Assembly: GCA_015903945.1 (NCBI GenBank)
Contig: JABMDL010000002.1
Location: 1 to 64,000 of the forward strand
DNA from: Nitrospira sp.
Lineage (GTDB): Bacteria; Nitrospirota; Nitrospiria; Nitrospirales; Nitrospiraceae
Direction of reading: 5' to 3'
Length of the DNA: 64,000 bases
The notes under the pieces are model-generated. The model ran no database searches and was not told the DNA's origin. It saw only the letters and a list, made by a program, of their open reading frames with translations. Shown here piece by piece: positions 49,984 to 57,879 of the stretch (position 1 is the first letter of the stretch; the number at the start of each line of letters is the position of its first letter). A program made the translations under genes and the position numbers.

Positions 49984-50430
49984 CTAGGCGAGTTTGGCTC
50001 TAACGAGGTCGCTAATCTGTTTGCCGTCGACCGCTTGGGCGGCCAGGCGGGCCATCACGGCTTTCATCACGACCCCCATGTCCTTGAGGGAGCGGGCACC
50101 GGTCTCTTTCAACACCGAGGTAATGATGTTCTCGAGTTCCTGCAGCGAAAGCGCTTGGGGTAGATACGACTCGATAATGGAAATCTCCTTTCGCTCCTTG
50201 TCGGCCAACTCGGTTCGTTGAGCCTTTTCAAACTGCTCGACCGATTCACGGCGCTGCTTAATCAAGGTGGTCATGATCCGGCTCATCTCGGCGTCGTCGA
50301 GATCTTTTTTGAGCTCAACCTCTTTATTCAGAATCGCGGCCTTGATCATCCGAATGACGTCCATCCGAAGCTGGTCTCTGGACTTCATGGCCAGCTTCAG
50401 GTCTTCGGTCAGACGATCACGCAACGACAT
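49984..50430 (-). CDS. GatB/YqeY domain protein
   Basis: 148 residues from ATG 50430 (MSLRDRLTEDLKLAMKSRDQ), which has GTGAGG upstream; the open frame to 50496 lacks this. It matches the YqeY family, which resembles the tRNA-binding tail domain of GatB: LRMDVIRMIKAAILNKEVEL, QRRESVEQFEKAQRTELADK, SYLPQALSLQELENII and the C-terminal VVMKAVMARLAAQAVDGKQI. It is thought to bind tRNA or aid amidotransferase function; unproven here. Monocistronic by position. Confidence 0.92.
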   Translation of the reverse strand: MSLRDRLTEDLKLAMKSRDQLRMDVIRMIKAAILNKEVELKKDLDDAEMSRIMTTLIKQRRESVEQFEKAQRTELADKERKEISIIESYLPQALSLQELENIITSVLKETGARSLKDMGVVMKAVMARLAAQAVDGKQISDLVRAKLA

Positions 50431-50575
50431 AAGTGCCTCACGAGGGAAGAGGAGATCCGCGTGATTGAGCATACGCTGCTGGTATCGGCGAGTCAACGAG
50501 AAGACATCAAAGTGGCCCTCATGGCAATCGCGTCAGGTGAGTAGTAAGATGATGGCGGCAAGAAAGACCGGGTAG

Positions 50576-51241
50576 ATGGGTGCTCGCAGCAATCGAGAGG
50601 GTACGGAGTCTCCGGTGCTGTTCATCCAGGCTGGTGTCATTGTCGGTATGTTGAGCGGCATACTGGGATGCCAAGGCGAATCTTCTCAGGTCGTGCCGTC
50701 GAGTGTGTCGTCGGCCGTTCCGTTCCCGATTCCACGGGAGGTGCAGCGCATTGCGGTGTTGTACCCGAAGTCGGTCAGTTCCGAGATGGCCGATGCCTAT
50801 AATCGCCTAGAGGAAGCGACCTTTGGGTTGAAGGCAGTTCGCCCAAGCTTGAGATTTGTTGATCGATTGTATTTGCCGATTGTACTCGAAGAACATCGAT
50901 TCCAACTCACTGGAGCGGTGGCGGACGAGAGTGCTATTCGACTCGGCCGGGTCTTGGGAGTCGACACGGTCCTGATCTACCGGATCAATGGCCCCTCGAT
51001 GCGGGATCGGATGTGGGCACGGTCTCACCGGGACCTGCCGCCGGTTACCGTCACAAGCAAGATGATCAGGGTGGAAAGCGCCGAGGTGCTCTACCACAAT
51101 ATTGTGGAGACTGAGATCGAGGAATCGACCGCTTGGGGCCGATCCTTTTGGGACAGAACCGAGTATCAGCGGTTGAGCCGAGAGGCCATGGAACGGGGCA
51201 TCGCGCAAACAGTCTTAGAATTACGCCAAGCACTCAAGTGA
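50576..51241 (+). CDS. Putative lipoprotein with CsgG-like domain
   Basis: 221 residues. The signal region (FIQAGVIVGMLSGILGC) has a lipobox with Cys near residue 32. The domain that follows has the order seen in CsgG/curli-assembly-type lipoproteins: EVQRIAVLYPKSV, SLRFVDRLYLPIVLEEHRFQ, LTGAVADESAIRLGRVLGVD and TVLIYRINGP. Such proteins sit at the outer membrane. The ribosome-binding site is weak. A 73-residue lipoprotein gene follows after 37 bases. Confidence 0.68.
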   Translation: MGARSNREGTESPVLFIQAGVIVGMLSGILGCQGESSQVVPSSVSSAVPFPIPREVQRIAVLYPKSVSSEMADAYNRLEEATFGLKAVRPSLRFVDRLYLPIVLEEHRFQLTGAVADESAIRLGRVLGVDTVLIYRINGPSMRDRMWARSHRDLPPVTVTSKMIRVESAEVLYHNIVETEIEESTAWGRSFWDRTEYQRLSREAMERGIAQTVLELRQALK

Positions 51242-51278
51242 GTTGTGGCGGGTCCGACCTGCTAGGGGAGGGGGTATA

Positions 51279-51500
51279 ATGGCGAAAGAAACGCTGGGGC
51301 AAGTGAGTCCGGAGAGACGCCTGATGACGGGCTTGGTGAGTCTGGTGCTGGTGTGGTTCAGTGGCTGTGCCGGTGAACAGCCGAAACCGTCTGGGCCGAC
51401 AGTGACGCCTGAGCAAGTCCGTGGCCATGCGGACAAGTCCTTCGACAAATTGAAACAGGAAGAACAGCATCGGACCGTCGCTCCGGCAACGGGCCCCTAA
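51279..51500 (+). CDS. Small putative lipoprotein
   Basis: 73 residues from ATG 51279, with an excellent AGGGGAGGGGG upstream. The hydrophobic segment LMTGLVSLVLVWFSGC ends in a lipobox. The mature part is 40 residues, polar and Pro/Lys/Glu-rich (PKPSGPTVTPEQVRGHADKS). No motif. It is likely co-transcribed with the CsgG-like gene. Its stop overlaps the convergent MFS gene stop by 4 bases. Confidence 0.6.
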   Translation: MAKETLGQVSPERRLMTGLVSLVLVWFSGCAGEQPKPSGPTVTPEQVRGHADKSFDKLKQEEQHRTVAPATGP

Positions 51501-52900
51501 CGGCGGCGGAGTGTGAGTTGTCGCAAGGGCTTCAATAACGGAAGTTCCCACAATAACCGATGATGAGCACGCGGTTCCACCGCACGAGGTTCCTGGAAAG
51601 TGCGGAGCAGCGTCGCCGAGACAATTAAGCGGAGCAGACCGGAGATAAAGAAAAGAAACGGAAGATTAGAAACCGGGTGCAGAGCCAAGGCACCGAGTTG
51701 CAGCGAGGCCGGGACCGTGCTGATGAGCCAGGTGCCTAGGAGCGTCCCCAATGCCCATCCGATCGCGTTGACAGTCGTTGACACCGCGACGGCTTTGGCT
51801 CGGTCCGCAGTGTGTACCGCGTCGAAAACATAGTTGTTAAGACCGAGTCCGAGTCCCGCCCAGACGACCCCTCCAAAGAAGTTCACCACAACGAGGAATG
51901 CCCATGCTGTACTCAGTAGATAGAGCATCGGCAGGATGGCCACGATCAGTCCGGTAAAGGTCAAGAGCGCTTTATTGCCGAAGCGGTCACCGAATTGGCC
52001 CCATGCGGGTAATGTGACGAACTGCCCGATTATTCCTGCCCCAAGCCATGCGCCATATTCCCAATAGGCAAGGTGGAGATCCTGGATCATATAAATCACG
52101 AAGAACGGGGCGGTCATCAGGACCGCCAGGTGCATCAGGCTTGAAAAGAGCAGAAATTGCTTGAAGTTCTTCGTGATTCCAGTGCGGAAAAATACGCGAA
52201 AACCATCGGTGCTGTCCTTCGATTCAGGCTGGGGTAAGTCCGGTACTTTGAGAAGGAAGAACGCCGAGGCGCTTCGGCAAAGTCCCGCGGCAAGAAACAT
52301 GACGGCGAAGCCAACCCAGAGGGCTTGCCGCTGTTCGCAATAGCTCAGTAGCACCCCGCCGGAGCAGAGTGCAAGAAAGCTGGTCAAGGCCATGATGCGC
52401 GATCGGCTGGCGAAATACATGCCGCGCTCGTTCGCGTCGAGACGGTCGGTAATGAAGCTGTTCCACGCAGGCGATGTAAAATGGGTGAAGGTGAAATACA
52501 ACGCGACGCCAGCGATCAGCAGCCAGGGGCCGAATTCAGGCCACAACAAAGGAAGGGCCAGAATCGGAATCCATGACAGGGATTGTCCGATGAAGCCCCA
52601 GAAGATTTGAGTTTTGCGGGTATCAAAACAGTGGGACACCTTGACTGAGACGAGTTGTGCCCAAGCTCCCAGTAGCTGCGGCATAGCAGAGAGAATGCTC
52701 AAGTGCAGCGGTGTCGCGTGGCTGAGGAGCGCAAAGGCGGACAGATACTGTTCGCCTCCGCCTTGCGTGACGGCTTGAAAAAGTCCGTCGCGTATGCCGA
52801 ACCGGCGCCCCGGTTCTTGGTGGCGTGCATGATCGGACGCGGCGTGATTCTGTGAGCCGAATGGGGTCTGTTTCGACAATGTTGTGTCGGGCTCCGTCAT
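51497..52900 (-). CDS. MFS transporter
   Basis: 467 residues from ATG 52900 (MTEPDTTLSKQTPF); the longer frame to 52981 overlaps the promoter of the divergent gene. About twelve hydrophobic helices; the loop after helix 2 carries VSVKVSHCFDTRKTQIF and the region near 310 has LPAWGQFGDRFGNKALLTFT, the standard MFS loop motif. The N-terminal 45 residues are polar. The MFS family covers many substrates and nothing here points to one. It faces away from the secreted-protein gene at 53024. Confidence 0.88.
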   Translation of the reverse strand: MTEPDTTLSKQTPFGSQNHAASDHARHQEPGRRFGIRDGLFQAVTQGGGEQYLSAFALLSHATPLHLSILSAMPQLLGAWAQLVSVKVSHCFDTRKTQIFWGFIGQSLSWIPILALPLLWPEFGPWLLIAGVALYFTFTHFTSPAWNSFITDRLDANERGMYFASRSRIMALTSFLALCSGGVLLSYCEQRQALWVGFAVMFLAAGLCRSASAFFLLKVPDLPQPESKDSTDGFRVFFRTGITKNFKQFLLFSSLMHLAVLMTAPFFVIYMIQDLHLAYWEYGAWLGAGIIGQFVTLPAWGQFGDRFGNKALLTFTGLIVAILPMLYLLSTAWAFLVVVNFFGGVVWAGLGLGLNNYVFDAVHTADRAKAVAVSTTVNAIGWALGTLLGTWLISTVPASLQLGALALHPVSNLPFLFFISGLLRLIVSATLLRTFQEPRAVEPRAHHRLLWELPLLKPLRQLTLRRR

Positions 52901-52988
52901 CTTAATTCGGTGTCGTTGGGGGGCTGGTGAGCACTGTACCATAGATTGCAGGGGCGACAAGCGTTGTCCGGCCGGCATCATTTGACGA

Positions 52989-53017
52989 TTGACCGGTCAT
53001 CCGTCTGCCGATACGAT
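52989..53017 (+). promoter_or_regulatory. Promoter of the gene at 53024, probably leaderless
   Basis: TTGACC (52989-52994), a 17-base spacer and TACGAT (53012-53017), with 6 bases (CACGCC) to the ATG. No Shine-Dalgarno. Confidence 0.6.
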
Positions 53018-53023
53018 CACGCC

Positions 53024-53677
53024 ATGATCCGACGAGGCAGCCATCGTGTATCCGGGTGTTTCATAGGAAGTTCTGTTGCTGCCGCCATGCTGTGGCTTGG
53101 ATTGTGTGGTGGGCAGGCCAGTCCCGCGAAAGATCTCCTTCCACCAAAGGAACAGGAAACCACTGAAGTCGGCGTGACGCGGAGTCCGTCGTTTGACGAA
53201 CAGCAACAGGGCGTTCCGCAATCACTGTTTACCTGGATCAGAATGGCGCAAGGCTATGAGGTGGAGTGGGATACATTTGGGCGACAGGGATGGTATACAC
53301 AGGACCCCCGGTTGAAACCGGTGAACCCAGGTTCTATCTTTACGCCGCAGACGCCGGTCGTCTACATCGTCTTCGAGGTGGCCCCGCTTGAAGACCCTAC
53401 CCAGTTCGGTGTGCAATGGTTCAGGGAACAGTCTGATGGACCGTTGAATCAACGGATGGGAGGCAACGATGTGCTTGAATTGCCGGGTCATGAACGGTAC
53501 GGCTTCCTTGAATTAAAGAAGCCCGGTGAGGTCTGGCCGGTCGGAAATTACGTGGCAGAATTGTATATCGCTCCGTTGGGACAACAGCCGTTTCATGCTG
53601 TGAATCGAGTTGGAACGATGCGCTTTGCGATTGTTGAGGCTGATCCGCCGCGACGCCCACTGATTCAGTCAAAATGA
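53024..53677 (+). CDS. Secreted protein, unknown
   Basis: 217 residues from ATG 53024 (MIRRGSHRVSGCF); the open frame to 52946 has no support. A hydrophobic segment (IGSSVAAAMLWLGLCGGQAS) looks like a signal peptide. The mature part (FTWIRMAQGYEVEWDTFGRQ, TPVVYIVFEVAPLEDPTQFG, PVGNYVAELYIAPLGQQPFH, VGTMRFAIVEADPP) has strands as in an Ig-like sandwich. No known family. No Shine-Dalgarno; the -10 box lies 6 bases upstream. The gene at 53724 follows after 46 bases. Confidence 0.65.
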   Translation: MIRRGSHRVSGCFIGSSVAAAMLWLGLCGGQASPAKDLLPPKEQETTEVGVTRSPSFDEQQQGVPQSLFTWIRMAQGYEVEWDTFGRQGWYTQDPRLKPVNPGSIFTPQTPVVYIVFEVAPLEDPTQFGVQWFREQSDGPLNQRMGGNDVLELPGHERYGFLELKKPGEVWPVGNYVAELYIAPLGQQPFHAVNRVGTMRFAIVEADPPRRPLIQSK

Positions 53678-53723
53678 CGAGCTCCGTAACAGGGTAGATC
53701 ATCTGCGGTGAAAGGGTATTGGG

Positions 53724-54008
53724 ATGGTTGCGTACGTGAAAGTGACCGATCCGGAAAAGCTGGCGTTGCTCTATGAACGATTTCGGGATGTGTGTCTCGT
53801 GGAAAAGGAAGTGTGGAAGGAGATCTTTCTGCCCAGAGAAATCGCTTCAGGTCCGGTCCGGACGAATATCCAGGACAGGTATGTCGTTGAGATTGACGAT
53901 CCCGCAGTTGAGGATGCCCTTGACGCGAACATTCCGCGCGGGGCAGCCACTCTTGGCGCAGCCATCCAAGAGTACCGTGCGCAGATTTCGTTTTTCAGGA
54001 AAGGATGA
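53724..54008 (+). CDS. Hypothetical protein, unknown
   Basis: 94 residues with AAAGGG upstream of ATG 53724. Mixed alpha/beta: MVAYVKVTDPEKLALLYERF, RDVCLVEKEVWKEIFLPREI, RYVVEIDDPAVEDALDANIP. No signal, membrane segment or motif. Co-directional with the secreted-protein gene. Confidence 0.6.
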   Translation: MVAYVKVTDPEKLALLYERFRDVCLVEKEVWKEIFLPREIASGPVRTNIQDRYVVEIDDPAVEDALDANIPRGAATLGAAIQEYRAQISFFRKG

Positions 54009-54024
54009 CGATGGATGCTGGGAG

Positions 54025-54058
54025 GGCACGGCAGCGACGGTTTCGCCGCTGCCGTGCC
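54025..54058. terminator. Strong hairpin between convergent genes
   Basis: GGCACGGCAGCG (54025-54036) and CGCTGCCGTGCC (54047-54058) form a perfect 12-base stem with a 10-base loop. It lies between the gene ending at 54008 and htpX, which end toward each other, so it can end both transcripts. No T-run. Confidence 0.7.
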
Positions 54059-54083
54059 ACCGCCGGGCTCAGGTACGGGATCG

Positions 54084-54971
54084 TTACAGGTGTTCCAGCG
54101 CCGCAATGCGCGCTTCGATCGGCGGATGTGTCGCGAATAAGCTCATGACCCCGCCGGCTTGGCCGGAAATTTTCATCGTTGCGAGCGCGTCCTGCGGTGA
54201 ATGTTGGAATTGCGTACGAGTCACCCATCGATCAATGGCGCGGAGCGCACCGATCATCGATTCCTTCCCGTACACCTTGGCTGCAAACGCATCAGCCCCA
54301 AACTCCCGGTGACGTGAAAACCAACTGATGACGATGGAGGCCAGGATGCTCACAATGATCTGTAGCACCAGGGACAGGCCAAAACCTAAGGCCGCCTGAT
54401 CCCGCTCCTCGAAGAAACGCCGCACCCACATGGCAATGTAATAGACGAAGGTGTTCATCAGGCCGGCCAGGACGGTGGTCGCGAACATGTCGCCGTTATA
54501 CACATGACCCATTTCATGAGCCAGGACTGCCTTGACCTCGTCTTCTTTTAGGTTCTGCAGTAATCCGGTCGATACGGCCACCATTGAATTGTTCTTGCTT
54601 GGTCCTGTCGCGAAGGCATTGGGGTCTGGAGAGTCGTAGACCCATACCTCGGGCATGGTAATGTGGAGTCGCTGGGCGATTTCCTGCACGGAGCCATAAA
54701 TGATCTGTTCGGCGTGAGAGCGGGGTTGGGTAATCTGCTGGCAGTTGAGCATGGCGCGCGCCATTTGCTTGGAAAACGCCAAACTGATGAACGCCCCGCC
54801 AAATCCAAACAGTGCGGCCCATACCAATGTCGTCAGATCAACGGAGCCGCGGACGTCAATTCCGAACATCGGCAAAATCACATTGATCACGATCGGAATC
54901 GTGATTGACAGCGTCACCATGATAAGGATATTTGCGATCAGCAGCAGGCTGATACCTTTGAGCCACTTCAT
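54084..54971 (-). CDS. htpX: Membrane zinc metalloprotease HtpX
   Basis: 295 residues from ATG 54971, with AAGGAGGAATTCG upstream. HtpX degrades damaged membrane proteins. Two N-terminal helices (ISLLLIANILIMVTLSITIP, LVWAALFGFGGAFISLAFSK), the zinc motif VLAHEMGHVYNGD near 140, two more helices, and the third ligand in FSRHREFGADAFAAKVYG. The C-terminal THPPIEARIAALE is also typical. An exact TATAAT (55033-55038) preceded by TTGTG lies about 60 bases upstream. Confidence 0.95.
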   Translation of the reverse strand: MKWLKGISLLLIANILIMVTLSITIPIVINVILPMFGIDVRGSVDLTTLVWAALFGFGGAFISLAFSKQMARAMLNCQQITQPRSHAEQIIYGSVQEIAQRLHITMPEVWVYDSPDPNAFATGPSKNNSMVAVSTGLLQNLKEDEVKAVLAHEMGHVYNGDMFATTVLAGLMNTFVYYIAMWVRRFFEERDQAALGFGLSLVLQIIVSILASIVISWFSRHREFGADAFAAKVYGKESMIGALRAIDRWVTRTQFQHSPQDALATMKISGQAGGVMSLFATHPPIEARIAALEHL

Positions 54972-55032
54972 CGAATTCCTCCTTCGCGATTCGTCTTCAT
55001 CTGAGAACGCACCCCAGAAAGAACCTGCCCCT

Positions 55033-55043
55033 ATTATACACAA
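55033..55043 (-). promoter_or_regulatory. -10 region of htpX (TTGTGTATAAT)
   Basis: On the minus strand, TTGTGTATAAT followed by AGGGGCAGG. No clear -35. The same 11-mer occurs before tRNA-Ala and before desaturase copy 1. Confidence 0.5.
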
Positions 55044-55357
55044 ACGGCCTATTGGGAGTTACTGTGTCGAACTCTTATTGTCATCTAAGCAATAAGGACG
55101 TGCTTCAGAAAGTCAAGATTGTCGAAGTCCCTGAAACTACGCCGCTATTGTTGACCCATTCCCGCAAGACCTGTTAAGAATTTCTTATGCATGTCGGCTG
55201 GTAGCCTGTTGCGTGTGCGGGATGTCGGTGCAGGGAACACCGTCGTAGTTTCCTTCGCCCCAACTCAGGTTGGCTTCTTTTCCTGCTTTCTCGACAAGCG
55301 ATTGTGGCCACAGCCGAGCCATTGAGAAAAAGGGAGAGAAGGCATTTGTGAAGTAAC
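55044..55357. other. Gap between htpX and the squalene/phytoene synthase gene
   Basis: No gene seen. A possible promoter for the synthase gene is TTGACC (55152-55157), an 18-base spacer and TAAGAA (55176-55181), giving a leader of about 170 bases. Confidence 0.4.
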
Positions 55358-56413
55358 ATGATGGATTCTGCCACGACACCGCCCGTTCCCAAACAGGAAC
55401 TGCTCCGAGACCTGCTCAAACAGGTCTCGCGGCTGTTTTATACCACGCTGGTTGTGGTGCCGGCTGATGTTCGCGAACAAGTCAGTCTTGCCTATCTCTT
55501 TGCCAGAGCCGCCGACACGATTGCCGATACGGATTTGATCGAGCGGTCTCGGCGCTTGGACTTGCTCCGCCAACTTAAGGGACAGTTTGTCAGCGATCAG
55601 ATTGTGTGGAGGCAGGTTCAGGATATCCAGCGGGCAGTCGGGCCGCTCCAGCGCGATTCGGCGGAACGAACCTTGCTCGAGCGATTGGGCGAGTGCTTCA
55701 GGCTCTTTCAAGACTTTTCACCGGATGATCGGCGCCGGGTACAGCAGCTGATGACGACCCTGACGCTAGGCATGGAAATGGATTTGAGCCTGTTCCCCGG
55801 AAAAGCCGTGGAAGATCTTGTGGCATTGAAGACGCTCGGTGACCTGGACCGGTATACCTATTACGTCGCCGGATGTGTGGGTGAGTTTTGGACGGACTTG
55901 ATGTGCGCCCATCGGAAGGCACTGGCCTCGTGGAATGTGCGGGAGATGTCGGAGGTCGGTGTTCGGTTTGGAAAGGGCCTGCAATTGACGAACATCGTCA
56001 AAGACATCGCCCATGATCTTCAGAAAGGCCGCTGCTATGTACCTGAACCGATGCTGGCCGAGGCAGGATTGAAGCCGGGGGACTTACTTGATCAGGCCAA
56101 CCTGCCGCGGTTTCGGCCGGTGCTGAGCAAGCTCGTCCGTATGGCGACAGAGCATCTCGACCAAGGGTGGCTCTATACCATGTCTATCCCGCGCTATGAA
56201 ACCAGGTTGCGGCTGTCCTGCATGTGGCCGATTCTCTCTGCAGGGGAGTCGCTCAAGCTGGTCCTGCACTCGCCCGACATCTTGAATCCCTCCGTGAAAG
56301 TCAAAATCCCACGGAGCAAGGTCTATCGCATTATGGCGATGACGACCGGTACGGTCGCATGCGGGTATTCCGGCACCGCATACTGGGGACATCTGCGGAA
56401 ACAGATTGCGTAA
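55358..56413 (+). CDS. Squalene/phytoene synthase family protein
   Basis: 351 residues. Such enzymes condense two prenyl diphosphates head-to-head. The first acidic motif region is LAYLFARAADTIADTD (near 47-62) and the second QLTNIVKDIAHDLQKGRCYVP (near 209-229); both are somewhat divergent from the textbook DxxxD forms. The conserved YYVAGCVGEFWT is present. C-terminal KVYRIMAMTTGTVACGY. No other carotenoid or hopanoid gene is visible nearby, so whether it makes squalene or phytoene is open. ATG 55358 or 55361 can be the start. Confidence 0.85.
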   Translation: MMDSATTPPVPKQELLRDLLKQVSRLFYTTLVVVPADVREQVSLAYLFARAADTIADTDLIERSRRLDLLRQLKGQFVSDQIVWRQVQDIQRAVGPLQRDSAERTLLERLGECFRLFQDFSPDDRRRVQQLMTTLTLGMEMDLSLFPGKAVEDLVALKTLGDLDRYTYYVAGCVGEFWTDLMCAHRKALASWNVREMSEVGVRFGKGLQLTNIVKDIAHDLQKGRCYVPEPMLAEAGLKPGDLLDQANLPRFRPVLSKLVRMATEHLDQGWLYTMSIPRYETRLRLSCMWPILSAGESLKLVLHSPDILNPSVKVKIPRSKVYRIMAMTTGTVACGYSGTAYWGHLRKQIA

Positions 56414-56468
56414 CGTCTCGGTGGGACGAATGATCACGCGGCCACCTTTTATTCCTGCCATGCTTCCA

Positions 56469-56474
56469 TATAAT
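56469..56474 (+). promoter_or_regulatory. Possible radA -10 box
   Basis: An exact TATAAT lies in the gap 44 bases before the radA start; no matching -35 is seen. Confidence 0.3.
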
Positions 56475-56517
56475 ATGCACGACATTCTCTCGTGATCATC
56501 TGTGCGAGGCACATCCG

Positions 56518-57879
56518 TTGAAAGCCAAAGTCAGTTTTTCTTGCCAATCGTGCGGCCACCAATCACCCCGCTGGCTGGGCCGCTGCCCCGACTGCGGTGG
56601 CTGGAATACCATGAAAGAGGAACGGCAGGCAGCGACCGGAAAGGGCCGACCTGTCGCGATGAAGACAGGACAGGTGCGGGCCACACCGATTGGTGAGATC
56701 GAGGTGGTTGGCGAGGATCGACGCCTCACGCGTATCGGCGAGTTCGACCGAGTGTTGGGCGGAGGAGTCATCCCCGGCTCGGTGATCTTGATCGGGGGCG
56801 ATCCTGGAATCGGCAAGACGACGCTACTGCTTCAGGTGTTGCCACGATTGGCGTCCAAGGACCAACAGGTGTTGTATGTGTCCGGTGAAGAGTCCCCGCG
56901 CCAGATCAAGATGCGGGGCCAGCGGTTAGGTATTGAGCATCCGGGTCTGTTGATCTTGGCGGAAACCTCGCTTGAACAGATCCTGAAGGCCGTTCAGGAA
57001 CTCCAGCCGGCGGCGGTGGTCGTTGATTCGATTCAGACAGTGTATACGGAACAAATCACATCGGCGCCAGGCAGCATCAGCCAAGTGCAGGAGGTCGCCG
57101 GACAGCTCATGTGGTTCGCCAAGCGAGCTGGCGTGCCGGTCTTTATTATTGGCCATGTGACGAAAGAGGGGGCGATCGCCGGGCCACGTTTATTAGAGCA
57201 CATTGTCGATACGGTACTGTACTTCGAAGGCGACAAGGGGCACAGTTATCGGATTCTCCGCGCTGTAAAGAATCGATTCGGTTCGACCAATGAAATCGGC
57301 GTGTTTGAAATGAAAGATTCAGGATTAGATGAAGTTGTGAACCCCTCGGAGCTTTTCTTGGCCGAGCGCCCACAACGGAGCACTGGTTCGGTAGTTGTGT
57401 CGAGTCTTGAGGGCAGCAGGCCGATCCTGGTCGAGTTACAGGCATTGGTGTCTTCGACGAGTTATGCCATGCCGAAGCGAATGGCCAATGGCGTGGAGCT
57501 GAATCGAGTGTCCTTGCTGCTCGCTGTGATGGAGAAACGATTAGGATTGCACCTGTCCGGCCAGGATGTCTATGTGAATATCGTCGGAGGTCTGCGCATC
57601 GATGAGCCGGCAATTGATCTGGGCATCGTGGCGGCGGTGACATCGAGCTTGCGCGAAGTGCCGGTCGAGCCGGGTCTTTTGATCCTCGGCGAGGTCGGGC
57701 TCGGCGGGGAAGTCCGCGCTGTCAGCCAGGCAGAGCTGCGAATTCGGGAGGCGGCAAAAATGGGATTCAAGCGCTGTTTGTTGCCCGAACGGAACTTGAT
57801 GAAGCTTGAACCAATCGGTGGTATTGATTTGGTCGGTATTCATGAAGTGGGAGAGGCTTTGGATGTCGTCCTCGCCTAA
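56518..57879 (+). CDS. radA: DNA repair protein RadA
   Basis: 453 residues starting with TTG 56518, which the family N-terminus supports (KAKVSFSCQSCG), with GAGG upstream. RadA is a hexameric helicase that promotes branch migration in recombination. The N-terminal zinc ribbon has CQSCGHQSPRWLGRCPDCGG. The RecA-like core has GGDPGIGKTTLLLQ (Walker A) and AAVVVDSIQTVY, the RadA-specific KNRFGSTNEIGVFEM, and a Lon-like C-terminal domain. The gene for a LolB-like lipoprotein overlaps its 3' end by 17 bases. Confidence 0.96.
   Translation: MKAKVSFSCQSCGHQSPRWLGRCPDCGGWNTMKEERQAATGKGRPVAMKTGQVRATPIGEIEVVGEDRRLTRIGEFDRVLGGGVIPGSVILIGGDPGIGKTTLLLQVLPRLASKDQQVLYVSGEESPRQIKMRGQRLGIEHPGLLILAETSLEQILKAVQELQPAAVVVDSIQTVYTEQITSAPGSISQVQEVAGQLMWFAKRAGVPVFIIGHVTKEGAIAGPRLLEHIVDTVLYFEGDKGHSYRILRAVKNRFGSTNEIGVFEMKDSGLDEVVNPSELFLAERPQRSTGSVVVSSLEGSRPILVELQALVSSTSYAMPKRMANGVELNRVSLLLAVMEKRLGLHLSGQDVYVNIVGGLRIDEPAIDLGIVAAVTSSLREVPVEPGLLILGEVGLGGEVRAVSQAELRIREAAKMGFKRCLLPERNLMKLEPIGGIDLVGIHEVGEALDVVLA

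Noticed and set aside
51273-51280. GTATAAT just before the small lipoprotein gene
   Set aside because: The TATAAT overlaps the start codon of a gene with a strong Shine-Dalgarno, so it is unlikely to be a -10 box for that gene.
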